Below are positions 49,242 through 61,340 of a DNA stretch of 64,000 nt, in pieces. Each line of letters starts with the position of its first letter. Position 1 is the stretch's first letter. The notes under the pieces were generated by a model. The model made no database searches. It had not been told where the DNA came from and saw nothing but the letters and a program-made list of their open reading frames with translations. The translations under genes and the position numbers were made by a program. Source of the stretch: Drosophila miranda (Eukaryota > Arthropoda > Insecta > Diptera > Drosophilidae); contig NC_046675.1 of assembly GCF_003369915.1 (NCBI RefSeq), forward strand, positions 23,002,001 to 23,066,000. Direction: 5' to 3'.

Positions 49242-49693
49242 ATGACAAAGTTGTTTTCCGCCCTCATACTTATTTCGTTTGCCTGGCTCTTGGCCCCCGC
49301 AAAGTTTGTTAGTCATACTCCTAGTACCTCCTACTCTCGCGCAGTTTGGTATGTGGGTAGGGATTTATTAGTAGGAGCAGCTGCTGCATTAAGAAAAAGC
49401 ATCCAGCCAGCATGGCGTATGAGCGATGTGGGAGGGCATTGTAAAAGGAAACCTGATGCAGTTGGTGAGTGGAAATAGAGAATTTATCTTAACGATGCTT
49501 TAAATTATTGTTCTTGTTCTTGTACTTTTTCATTATCTTGTAGCTAGCTTAACTTTCATCACAATATTCTGGGAAAGAGGAGTCCTTACTCTTCTTACGC
49601 CTCAATATTCTGCTGAACACTCATTTAACTTTAACTTAACCTTCAGAAAAGCTTTCGCAGCCAGGGGTTCCACAAAATAATAATCACAAATAA
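49242..49693 (+). CDS. Candidate two-exon small secreted protein
   Basis: Exon 1 (49242-49464) starts MTKLFSALILISFAWLLAPA, a textbook signal-peptide shape, and ends at GTTG before a GTGAGT donor (phase 1). A CTTAACCTTCAG acceptor at 49646 opens exon 2 (49647-49693), whose frame continues to a TAA, giving about 89 aa. The mature part is basic with one cysteine. The intron would be 182 bp. I do not recognise the product. The region just upstream is a repeat fragment, so this could also be chance or a young gene. Confidence 0.35.
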
Positions 49694-52600
49694 TTAAAGC
49701 TGCCTCCATAACAGACAGTTCAAACACCTTTCATCAGGGGTGTTGCCCAGATGGAGTTGATTTCCAGGATGCTGGTGGCGAAAACCATCAGTTAAAGGGA
49801 GGCTGATTGTCTGGTGGCTGTCCTCTGGGGTAGACTGCACTCAGCACAACCACGGGACACCATCAATTGAAACATTTTCACTTTCATTCTGCTTTAACTT
49901 CCTGTCTGCTTTTAGGATGGATAAATTAAATTTGTGTGTTTTTCTGTAATTAATTTCATTGACCCAAACGGCACTCAAGCAAACAAAATTCCACGCCTGA
50001 CTTCGCTTTCCATTCAGCTTAGTCTAGCCAGCAATTTACAAATATACCCTTTTTAAGGAGGAAACGGATGACAATGGAATATGCAAGCCTTAAGTTAGAC
50101 AATGCTTTTTCGGGGTGCAATTTTATTGGCCATATGTGTGTGAGGCATTCGTTTGTGACATGCATTTAAAGTGGCCAAGAGAGAGAGCGAGTGCGACCCA
50201 TACCAATTAGCACAGGAACTGTCAGCTATGGCCAACTCTTAGGCACGTGTATTTGATGGCCAACAAGCCACCAGCAAAATAGCAGAAAAAAACTTTCCCG
50301 CACAAGACATAAATCTTCAGTTCGGGCCCAGACTGAGGCCCGTCAGCAACAGGCCTTGCCTGGCCCAAAGCCGCAGATGAGCAGCAGCCTGAAAAGGGAC
50401 ATCCAAACGTTTTGACAGATAACATGAACCGCAATTTGGTTTCAACTAACGTTTGGTTTGCTCAGTTTTTCTGGCATTGCAATTTAAAATATAATGGGGT
50501 GACATTTTTCCTGTTATTTAAACTCGAAACAAAAGTTAAAGGATGTCAAAGTTGGAAAAATTCTTAACTCTGCTCGGCAAAAGGCAAAAGGCAAAAATGT
50601 ATATGATGATAATTAAGTGTGTCTTTTTTGAAAAGATTTAACCCATAACTTTATTCTTTTTACATAAAACCTTGTACACTTTTGAATTGTTTGCAATTTT
50701 TGGTTGATGTTTTTCGTGGTATTTTATGTTTAAAGGTTGTCAAAGTTTTAATAACGGCCAGCATTGCTCTCCTAGAAAATTAAGAAAAATATTAGAGGAA
50801 GGAGGACAGTATTCGAGGCTAAAATAATTATCTTTATTAATTTATAGTGCAATTAAAAATTTTTCAGGTTACATTTTTCCTGGAATGTGAACTTGAGCGA
50901 AAACAGGATGTGGTCAAAGTTTTTAAAGCTGTTTAAATGACAATATTTTCTGCTATGCAGGGTTTTCTTGGATTTGCAATTTCCACCTCTATTACAGTTC
51001 TTGGAACAATTTGAACTATAAGTAAAAGGAAGTAAAGCCTTGAAACGTAGTCTCATTACTTGGTTGAACCAAGTCAAGAGACTATTCGTGTAAGGATATG
51101 GTCTGAAAATTTTAATTAATGATAGAAAACCAATAAACGGAAACAAAATCGAGTATTTAATGGTTATTGAATGTCCATAGATTCCATCATTTCATCATGC
51201 CATCTATGTATATATTTATATATTCCTTAGAGATTTCCCTGTATTCCATCGCTCATCTTTGCCTGCTCATGTTGGCTTTAAGAAGTCAATTAAACTTGAC
51301 AGGGCAACGGATAGACCAATGCGTGAATCACGGTCAGAAGAGCCCCTCTCTTTCGTTTTACCCTAAAAACATTCTCACTCAGCAAAAACCCAACCCAACC
51401 CATTGAGGAAGAAGAACAATAGACGAGGGAAAACATTCATCTCGTTCACACAAAGCATTTGCCATGACTGAGCACTACACAATATTGGTCTGCTTCCAGC
51501 TCGGATTTGGATTGTTAATGGGGGAGATTATAATACACATTTCTTTATACGAGTATGTGCATGTATTCTGTGATGGAAATTAATATAATTTTTAATTAAA
51601 CGAGCCGAAAGGAACACGAAAATTTCAAAGTCTGCACGTGACTGGGCGAACATTTTCCATTTCCCCCACAAAACACAAAAAATTACTCACACACAGAGGA
51701 ATACTCTGGAGGGAAGGAGCGTTGTTAAAAAGCAATTGAAATGCTATAGAAACTGGCACTGGAAATCCCCAGGAGTAGAGTTGAGTCTGACATTGCATTG
51801 ACCTTTGGCAAATACCAAAAATTCGTTAGAATCAATAATTAAATAGAATGAATGAAAAAACGCAATATATATGTTGACGAAAAAGTAGTCACAAATGACC
51901 AGTGAATGGAAGAAGAAAAGAAAATTAAGGCGATTGGAGAGCAAACACCATTGAGCGTGCTCCATGCACCAAGTACTTGCCAGGATCCACGGCATCCATA
52001 GCTCCCCAAAGGAGACTCCGCCAGAGTCCTGGCATAGACAAATGGCTGGCGGCGGGGAATATGAGCGACCGAGAAGTGCGAAACAATTGCGTGCTAAACG
52101 CCAAAAACGTCAAAGTAACACAACAACAAAATGGAGCAATGAGGCAGTAAATGAAAAGATAAATGGCAAAAGCTGCTACACAAAGGGGGCACATTGGGGA
52201 CTAGGGAAACGGGGAAAAACAGAACTCAATGAAAGTTGACTTGGCCTCATTTCGTTTACAACTCTGACAGGGTTCAAGGGTATATGTAGAAATGTATATA
52301 CCTTCAATTTTTAGGAGTATCTAAATACATAAGAGTATAATCCATTAGAGTACTAGACATTTTGAGCGCACATTTGTACAAGACTTTGGTAAATCTAATC
52401 TAACAAGATGTATGGGCATTAGTCTATAGTCCCATCTGAGGCCATAGAAATAGTGAAATGAGTGGCGCCAAAAAATTTCTTTGCTACACACTTTTGAAAG
52501 TGGTAATTAAAAAACAATAATACTTTTCAAATGTTCGGTTATTTTAAAATAGTTAAAGGCGTTTATCATAAATAAAATAAATAGTTGATAAACGGCTTAC

Positions 52601-53335
52601 AACTAAGTCAAATGAATTATCCAAGAAATCCTTTAAGTTTTTTTTTGTGTATTTCGGCACCCATAATAAATTACTTTGGGACTCAAAATGTATATATGTA
52701 TGTGTATGCATATGTATGTACGGACCATCCGAAATTGTGAAATCATTAAACAAAAATTCTGCTTAGGTTTTTAGAAGTTTTTTTTTTTTATTAATAATTT
52801 TGTTGTTTTTTTTTTGAAGTTTTATTACAAATTGAAAGTGTCAGAACATGTATGGCCTAGCCGAATGTTGGATGTGGTTTGGCAGTTATCCATATCCATG
52901 TTATCCTATAGAATCATTCAAAAAACATTCATAAGTTCATCCGTTTACAGTTTTCAAAATGTTCTCGCTCTCCGCGACAGAGACGTTTGTGTTTTTTACA
53001 AATACAAATAGTTATATAAATATTCATAATTTTAGCATCTAAAATATACAAAAAAGGAACAATTTATGGCACCCATTTACCGTACGATGGTTCTGTTTCG
53101 AAAGGGGTGGTCATAAGATTTTATGCTTTTATTATAATAAATGTAAATCGATTTTTTTTCATATACTTGCACTTAAAAAATAAGACATGATCTTAAGAAT
53201 TGAGAAAATAAAAATTATAGAAAGAGTTTGAGTTTGATTCGGTTTTCATTTCTTCTTTTTTATATCGTTTTAACTACGGGAAGTGTGCACTTCTTTTTGG
53301 CAAAAGTTTATAGATCCCCCAGCTTAAGCTCTGGG
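49694..53335. other. Non-coding DNA 3' of Mf
   Basis: AT-rich sequence with no supported gene. A minus-strand AATAAA at about 53135-53128 could serve the Mf 3' end. Otherwise nothing identifiable was seen. Confidence 0.45.
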
Positions 53336-53378
53336 AGGATGTTCATCCCAGGGGGGATCTTGCAGTTTTGAAAAAATT
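53331..53378 (-). CDS. Candidate 3' terminal coding exon, probably Mf, frame unresolved
   Basis: After a polypyrimidine tract and GCAAG acceptor, the minus strand reads in phase 0 as IPPGMNILPELKLGDL then TAA, with good Drosophila codon use. The last mapped Mf exon (ending 54663) leaves phase 1, in which this segment reads HPPWDEHPPRA then TAA. So either an unmapped small exon intervenes, or a different donor is used, or the phase-1 frame is the real one. GC content is much higher than its surroundings. Confidence 0.35.
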
Positions 53379-54662
53379 CAAACGTTGTTGGAGGATATTG
53401 AGACTACGGAAAGGGTTTTACACCTTTTGCTACTTTGGACTAGGGTTTCCAGCTCTTCGGAAAGTCTAAAGTCGTTGTTTTTGGGGGCCCCTTGTGATGC
53501 ATTCGTTTTTGTTGTTGTTGTTCAAGTTGCAGTGGTTTTAGTTCGTTGTTTCGTTCGTTTACAAAATTGAGCGGTGTGCTGTGGGGCAGTGAGATAATAC
53601 GACTGTTTTAATACAAATGTTCAACATATTTCTAAATAAACACATAATAATAGTTGCAAGAAATACGTGGCGTGCAAAGAATTGAGCAAATGTTGGCTAC
53701 ATATGTTAAATACAATTTTTAAATAATGTTTAAAGGGTTTCAAGAGTTCAGGAAACTGTTTAATTAAAATATTTTAGTTTTCTTCAATTTTAAATACTAT
53801 TCGAATTAAAAAAATATTCATAGCAGTTTTCATAACTGGTGAACACCTTTGCATATTATTCACATACATACTTTCTATATCTAGTATATGTTATCAACTC
53901 TACGTGGTGCGGACTACTACTAATACAGGGTACTACAGGGTTCATTTTAATGGAGTGCTCGGGTTCTGGGTGTGAACACTACATGTCAATGGCGTAGCTT
54001 CTTGAATGAACAAATTTTACTCTGGGGTTTTTCACATGCTTCGATTTGTTGTGTTCTTTTTCTTACCAATTTGTTTCTTTTTCTTACAGTTCGTTACATG
54101 TAATTTATGTAAAATTAAGTACAAAAAAATTACAGAATTGCTATATGATTGATATAGCGTCGCTTTTGTTATTATAGCTAACGATTTTTGTGATATTGAA
54201 TCTATTTGTTTGTTCGAATTTAGTATATATCCTCTGCCTCAGCTGTTTATGACAATTAAAATGTAAATAAAATATAAATAATAAAGTTAAAAAAGAATTG
54301 TAAATGTTTTTGGGGTATCAAAAAATTTATCTAAAACATGAAAGAAAGTTGAACGTTTAATCCCAAATGGTTCTTCCTTGTAAACAAAGTCTCTTATGGA
54401 AAAACCAAATGAGATTAAATATATAAATTTTTTGAACTTGATGGAAGTTTATTTCTCTCATGCCTTCGTGGGGATCTGCTAAGTGCTCTCTAAGGGGATC
54501 GTTTACCAATTAAAAAATATGTACAATTGTTTCTATATACAGCATGGGTCTTAGCAATTCCATAAGAACCAAATATATAATCCGAAATTTACTACAAGTT
54601 TGCTAATTGGTAAGACCCAAATGTAAAACCAAACCAAGCTCTTTAAAGAAGAGGAGACTTAC

Positions 54663-57600
54663 GTGTCAAGGGTCTAGCGGGGTGCTTGGACCACAAGTAG
54701 CGATTCTTCACCGGCGACAAGTACGAATCGCGGGCCACTGGGCTCGAGCCACGTGGCACCGAGGTAGCACGGAACGGCACCAGATCATCCACATCCCACC
54801 AGAAAGGATCGCGCACAATCGAGGAGATTGGCAAGTTGGGGCTGGGGCTCAGCAAATCCCTGAAGCGGTTGCGTGGATGGAAGATTGGAAGTCCTATTTG
54901 TTGTTGTTTCATATGGTAGCATAGTCGTTATAGTTGTTGGTATTGTTGTGTGTGTGGTGCATATTGTGGGGTATACGAGTACATGTTGTAGATTTTTTTT
55001 CGATTTGGTTTTGGGTTTGGTATTTTTTGATTGGTTGTTGTTGCAATGTATACAAGAAGAGCAGAAAGAAAAATATTTTTTGTTTTTTCTATGGTTTTTT
55101 TAAACTAAAATAAAAGTAAATCAAACAAAAAAAAAAGAACAACGCTTTAACAAACAGTAATTTTTGATATTTTCCATGCGTATGTTGGGGTTTCGTTGTG
55201 GAAAATATACCAAGGGTTTTCGATGCCAAATAAATAGGAATAGGAGTCAATGATGTAAAAATATGTGGATATATAGATATAGATATAGATAGACAAGATA
55301 GATAGAGATTTATAAAGTGAGAGAGAGAGATATATGTTTATAGAGAGAGAGAGAGAGAGAGATATGGCAGGCGCTACGGTAAGCATATCGATAAGCCAAC
55401 CAGTTGGGGGAGAATGTGGGGTTCTGGTTCTTCTTACAAGAATGCAAATCGGTTCAACAAAGCTTTAAATGGTCTTTGAAACCGTTTCGATAGTGGATTT
55501 CATGTACATTGATTTGTATTGAATCGATTTGCATTCGTAGACTCAAAGCACGGCGCTTACGCTTTGGGCACAACTGTACTACTTTATGCTGATGCTGCTG
55601 CTGGTACAGAACACGACATACATATACGTACACCAGTGCGCTGACGAAGCCAAAGGAGTGGAAATAATTTTGACAAATTATAGAGCCGTACGCACACACA
55701 CTCACGTGGAGTGTGGAGGAGGCGAACGCATCACGAAAAATATGGCAATCATTTTTCAACACGTTCGCTGCCCATTATCATCACCTTCATCATCGTTTGG
55801 TTTGGGTAGCGCGATTCGCTTTTCGGGAGGCAACAGAAGCCGACAAAAAATAGTCAAATAAAATTCAACAACAACACGCAACTTTCGCCTCTTCTTGCAC
55901 CAATGACAAATTTGTTCTTTTTTTGGTTGGTTTTTGAGGTTTGGGGAAAGATAAAGATGAAATTTGGATTTTTACCCTCAGCATCGTAGGCGACTTCGGT
56001 GGAACGGGGTCCCCAGCGACCGGCTTTGACAGGAGTGGGACTTGGCGAGCCGGCGCGCTCAAAAATGCCTAAATGCCGTGTAGCAGCAGCCGCCTCGGCT
56101 GCCACCGCACCGGCCTCGGCGATCGCGGGCAACTTACTTTCAAAGAGTTCATCCAAGGGCTCCAGCGAGCTGGCCCTGAAGCTGGGACGCGTGAACGGGG
56201 CCAAGCTGGTGGCACGGTCGAACACCGAGGGTCCGCGACGGGGCACGCTGCCCTCGCGGTTCCAGTACACTGGCTCGGGCACATAGGGCTCGCTGCCGGC
56301 GCGTGTGCTGCGCGTTGGACGGAACGGCGAGGCCGAGCGACGAGCTGCAAGCAAATGTCGATAGAGCGATCAGTAATACTCCATGGAAATCCAACTAATC
56401 CTGCAGAGAGAGGCTGTGCATGGGTACTGGGAACTCTCGAAAAAAAGGTTATGTTTTCTGAGAAATATTTGAATAGCCTTTAAAAGTCTTTCAACTATTT
56501 TCATCGTGGGTTTTTGCATTATTAGTTCATCTCTTTCTGGGTAAATGACTTTCAAAGTTTGTGATCTCAATCTCCGTTGTAAACCTAGCAAAAGACTGAG
56601 AGAGAGTTCCCTCCCAATATACTTACCAGCAGAAAAAACAATCACCAACCCAACGTTGAAAGAAATATTGAAATATGTAAATGGAGAACAATCAACAATA
56701 CTAAACAAAATACATAGTACAAAATTACACAATACTGTGGGCACGAAACACGAATACAAAATCGGTAATTACATATTGGGAGGAATTCCAGAAAAAATTC
56801 AATAATTGTCTGCCAAGAAGAAGGAGAACATGGAACATAGAGTTTGTTTCATTTGACAATTCGTTAAATATTTCATTTGTGTTTTGCATATTGGTTTTCT
56901 TTTAGTTTTTAGAGTATATTTTAGGATAATTTTTAGAGAGTATTTTTTGGCAGTTTATTTACAGGCACCGCACAGTGTAATGTGAATTTCTATGCTTTGA
57001 TTTTAGTAGTGAGACGAGAAAGACAAGACGAGAGACGACAGCGATCTGGACAAGGATTCAGACATTGACAGATTAATATCGAAATGCAGATGATTTGTTA
57101 GAGAATTAAAGACCAAAAATCTAATCTCCTGGATGAGAAATAGTTCCAAAAACACACATTTTCTTCATTGGTATTAAATATGTTTTTTTTTATTATTAAT
57201 TATGGTTGGTTTCTTGTTTTTTTAAAGTAATTTGAGGATCAAAAAGAGTGTTCTTTGTTCGGGGGATTTGCCAGCGGGCTACTGTGGGCTCGACAAGTTG
57301 ATTTAGCGCAAAAAGGTAGGCTCTTTCTATGGTACAGCAGCTGTTAGAAGAAAGGCTTAAGATTATTTCAGGGGCTGTATGGATGGGGATGGGTTGTTGG
57401 TTTTATAGATGGCAAATGGTTGAATGGATGGATAGATGGGAATCGTTAAATATATTTAATGACTAAAATTAAAATTAGAATTTGTTTTTTTTTATAAATG
57501 TTTTGTTGGTGGTTTTATTACGTTTGTTTTGGCTGTTGTTGTTGTTGATTTTGTATAAGTTAAAAATTAAAATAAAGCATTTTTATATAAGTATATATCT

Positions 57601-60600
57601 ATATATCATACAATGAAACATTTAACGAAATATTCAATCGATTGCGACTATTGCTGGGGGTTCGGGGTTGGTTCCTTTTTACAGACAGAAAGAATATACT
57701 CGTATCGGTGGTTGGTACAATTAATTTTCGTTTCGTTTAAGTTTAACAATTTCTGCATTTAAATTACAAGAGTCTTACTAAGTGCTAAGCAAACAAAAGT
57801 GGATATCACTTTAACCATTTATATATGTATTTTTTCTCTAACGCTCAGCGCTTCAAACTTTTATAGCTGCAAAAATATAGGTTTAAACAAAATTTCGATT
57901 AAGACACAAAGTCTGCAAAAATGTTTTTTTTTTTTATTTGTTGGTGGCTGAATTTGAAAAAATTTCGTTGAGTTCGTATTTGATGTTAAATTTGATTTGC
58001 TATTTTTTTTTTTTGTTTCTAAATGATTGTAGATTTTGTTGTTGTTCGTGCTTACATTTTGTAATTAATCATAATTTTTCGTTGATGTTGTTGTTGTTGT
58101 TGTTGTGATGTTGTTTACTTTTTTGCTGTTGATGTTGGTGTTGGTTTTTTTTTGGTTTGGATTTGGTTTTTGATTTTAGTAAATGTCTTTTTTGTCCTTA
58201 CCCTTGTTGAGCTCCGCCAGCAGCTTGTCCTCTGGCTCATACTCCAAAGGCACCAGAGAGTTGGGTGTGAGTGGCTTGTCCCTCAAGTAGAGACCATAGC
58301 GAGATGGGTATCTGTAAAATAATAAAAACAATTAATTATCTGAGAAAATATATGGTCGGGACGGGAGACCCACCTGCGCTCGATTTCCTGCATGCGCTTC
58401 AGATGATCATTCCAGGCCTTCTCTGCATCGTAGTTGGCTGGAACTGTTTGCCGAAAAAAATCATTAAAATTAGTCATAATTTGGTTAAAAAATAGACTAA
58501 AGCATTCAAAAAAAATATTGAAAATAAAAGAACAAAAAAGGTGGCTTACAGAAAGTATTCTCTTGAAAGCTTGGGCTCACACGACGTATGCGCAATATTT
58601 GATACATACGCAATCCCAGAAAGCAAGGTTATCAAAAGCAAAAGCAGCAAATAGCAAATAGAATAGAAAAGGAATCGGGTAAATAAATATTAAGAAAGCC
58701 ATATCTTAGGAATGATAATGCCAAATGCTGGATGAAATGCGGATTTTAGTGGGGGCTTATATAAAAATGGAGTTCATAGCAAACCCTGGATGGAGCCGAT
58801 GCATGGATGGATGGATCGATGGATGGAAGCACCACAAAGAGAGCAAAATTCGTTTCAAATTATTCGTTTATTTCACACACCAAAACATACAGATGTAGTA
58901 TTTTTATGTATACTCAATCTAAATTATTCTCCGACTATGATAATTTATCTAAATTCTACACAAAATCCTTTTCACTAAATTTAAGTTGTCTTTTTGCCTA
59001 GAGAGAACAACAAATATGTATTGTATATATACTATATTTGAAAATATATCGAGAGAGAGTGCGCATAAAATATCAAATAGATATATATCGCTCGGATATA
59101 TATGTGTATTTTTTTTGACGACATAAATTTATGTATTTTCTGAAACATTTATGAAAGAGAGAGAAAGAGAAAACAAACAATTGGTTAGTCCAAAAAAAAA
59201 CGGAAAAACAAAACTATAATTTAGGCGAACGGGGGTGTACAGGTCGAAACATGTTGAGGGAGGGGAAATGGAGAGCTACTGCCTGTATCTATGTGTGTGT
59301 GTGTGGAATATCTGAAAAAAAAATACAAGAAAACTCTTTATATGTCTGGGTGCCGGGGGTCTGCTCTTTGAGGGCCGCCACAGTCATTTGATCCCAGAGC
59401 AAGCACCAAAAAATTGAGTCAAAAATTGCTCCGCCTATATACCTGATTCCGATATACACTCTCACAGAATCCATGCAGCATCTGCCTTTGTGAGTGCCCA
59501 TATGAGCATGTGTAAAATTTTGTAGGTCTTTTTGCCAAAAATCAAACACAAATACAAGCACGACGATACGATACGGTACGAAACGAATCTTTCATTGACG
59601 TAATACTATTTTAGCTTTTCTGCGCTGGCATTTTATTTTATTTTTAAAATTATGAAATCATAGCGCCCACAAAGAGCATCGGGAATCGGAATAGGTATAG
59701 GAAAATATTGTTAAATGATGGCAGAGCTGAAATATTCAAGGTGTTTGTCAAAAGCTGTTTGTGGCAGGAATGATTGCGGCATACGAGTATGAGGCATGAT
59801 TGAGATGACATGACTCGTGTGAATTGGCCAAATTGATTGATGGCGCATCGAAGGGTGATAGAAAACCAAAAGAGCTTATGCCAATCGGTTCAACCGAAGC
59901 CTTATATAACCTTGCAAGCTGCAATCAGGTGATGTTCACACCTGTCTGGCTGCTATATATTTATGGTACATGGGTGGTCGAATGAATCTCCTGATTTTGC
60001 GTGATTTTCTTTTACGATATTTTGAGGAATATGTTAAAATTGTATCTTTTTGTGAAAGCTGTATGAGTATCTTTTTACGCTGACATTGTACGAGTTAAGA
60101 TTGAGTTTGTTTTTAAGGAAGTAAACAAATCCCTATTTGATTTGATTGGGAGTTCCCTCAACAATAGATAGATCTTTTGAAAGATAAATATATATCCCTT
60201 TAGTTAAACGATAAAATATCAAGCAGTTTTTGAGATATAAAATGAAGTTTTTGCCAATTTTCTATTAATACCGGACAGTCACAGCTGCTTGTTTACCTCA
60301 GGATCAAACAAATAATGCACTTTAGAAACTCCCATAAAGATTATTGTCACTTGCAAGGCCATAGTGGAGAGTAAATGCTTCTCAGGCAAAACAATTCTTA
60401 GCTGTGTGTTGAAGTTATTGGCGGGGATTTGCTTAGGATGACGAATTCCCATTTATTGGATTTCCGGACTTACTTGTGCGGCTGTAATGATGATCGTAGA
60501 TGGCGCGTGGCGAGTAGCCATAGGTGTCGCGGCTCACGGGCAGATATCTGTAGCCAGAGGACTGGACGCGCTCGTTGGCCGTGGCAGGCTCATCATAGAT

Positions 60601-61283
60601 GCTCCTGTAGGTGGGATTGTCCAGGTATGCGCTGTAGGGACGGGATGCCCGTGGCGTCTCGTGGGCACGGATATCCTCAGAGCCTATAAATACACGCAGA
60701 TACCATACCCCTGTGTGTTAGTTCATTGCTTTTCAAATATTTCAGCTATTTCCACTATTTGGCTCAATGCCAGCCAAAGCACAAAATAAAGTTGATTTCT
60801 ATTTTGTTTCTATCATATACTCGGACACGGATACTCGGATACACGGATACATGAACGACATAGGAATACATCTATGTAAATTTTTTGGGTGTGAGGTTTT
60901 GCCTTTGTTTGAGGCCTGCTCAAATATTTCACTCTATATATTTCGGACTGCGAAAAAGCTCTCTAGCAAGTGAGCGTGGCTAAGTATATAGCCTGGCTGA
61001 TATGACACCTGCCAAAAGAAATAGATTATATATAGAGGAGAAATATAGAATCTTTTCTATATGGGCCAGGCTATTTGCGTAGCCGTTGCCTCCTCTCTGC
61101 TTGCTATTTTTGTAGGCTAAAGTCAAAGATCTAAATCATTATTTATTGTAGGATGTAGCATGTTCCTTCTTAATGGGATAATGGTTACTTACCCTTCAGG
61201 GATCTAATGTAAGACTGCCAGAACTTGGCCTTCTTGCTGGGGCTCTCATTGCGCCCAATCATTTCCAAATGGTTCTTGAACAT
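54663..61283 (-). CDS. Mf: Myofilin, thick-filament protein
   Basis: Myofilin is an insect muscle protein of the thick filament core. Mapped coding exons are 61283-61193 (MFKNHLEMIGRNESPSKKAK and following), 60683-60474, 58443-58374, 58311-58202, optional 56344-55976 and 54893-54663. Phases agree at every junction (1, 1, 2, 1, 1). The N terminus matches what I remember of D. melanogaster Mf. The protein is basic and Tyr/Arg-rich (SYIRSLKGSEDIRAH; PTYRSIYDEP; EKAWNDHLKRMQEIERRYPSRYGLYLRDKP split over exons 3-4). There is no signal peptide or membrane segment. Exons 1-4 alone encode 160 aa. An acceptor (TTTGCAG before 61340) shows that an upstream untranslated exon exists. The 3' end is not resolved. 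Confidence 0.88.
54893..55975 (-). other. Mf intron with GA/TA simple repeats
   Basis: Sequence between the cassette exon and exon 54893-54663. It contains GATATA and GAGA runs at about 55267-55364 and no supported coding exon. Confidence 0.5.
55267..55364. repeat. GATATA / GA simple-repeat tract
   Basis: Mixed GATATA, GATAGA and (GA)n runs within an Mf intron. They explain the Ser/Leu/Tyr-rich spurious frames here. Confidence 0.75.
55976..56344 (-). CDS. Mf: In-frame cassette exon of Mf (369 nt)
   Basis: It is bounded by a TTTGCTTGCAG acceptor and a GTAAAA donor and is exactly 123 codons long. It enters and leaves in phase 1, like the exon it would interrupt, so it can be included or skipped without shifting the frame. 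It starts (A)RRSASPFRPTRSTRAG, contains SEPYVPEPVYW and an Ala-rich stretch (AEAGAVAAEAAAATRH), and ends STEVAYDAEG. It is probably a muscle- or stage-specific Mf isoform segment. Assignment to Mf rests on phase, strand and position. Confidence 0.65.
56345..58201 (-). other. Mf intron, non-coding
   Basis: About 1.9 kb of T- and A-rich DNA with GTT trinucleotide runs near 58080. No additional exon could be supported. Confidence 0.5.
58550..58607 (-). CDS. Mf: Alternative first coding exon of Mf
   Basis: An ATG at 58607 opens MYQILRIRRVSPSFQENTF and ends at a GTAAGC donor in phase 1. The next exon (from 58443) is entered in phase 1, so the junction gives ...ENTF-FPANYDAEKAW without a frameshift. 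The segment cannot serve as an internal exon between 60474 and 58443 without breaking the frame, which favours an alternative start. The intron would be 106 bp. Confidence 0.55.
58608..60473 (-). other. Mf intron, possibly with an internal promoter
   Basis: About 1.9 kb of non-coding DNA between exon 2 and the alternative first exon. It contains a GGAT repeat near 58805-58825 and TA-rich tracts at 59020-59110. If the 58607 start is real, its promoter must lie here. Confidence 0.4.
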
Positions 61284-61340
61284 TTTGATCGATTTGTTTC
61301 TGTTCTGTTCTGTTCACGAATTATTCGTTGAACTCGTTCG
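61284..61340 (-). other. Mf: Mf 5' UTR part of the first coding exon
   Basis: On the minus strand, CTTTGTTTGCAG ends just above 61340 and is followed by 57 bases up to the ATG. A leader CAGAACAGAACAGAAAC and an AATCGATCAAA context precede the start codon. Confidence 0.55.

Noticed and set aside
55147..55386. Ser/Leu/Tyr-rich minus-strand frame
   Set aside because: It is entirely explained by the GATATA and GA simple repeats.
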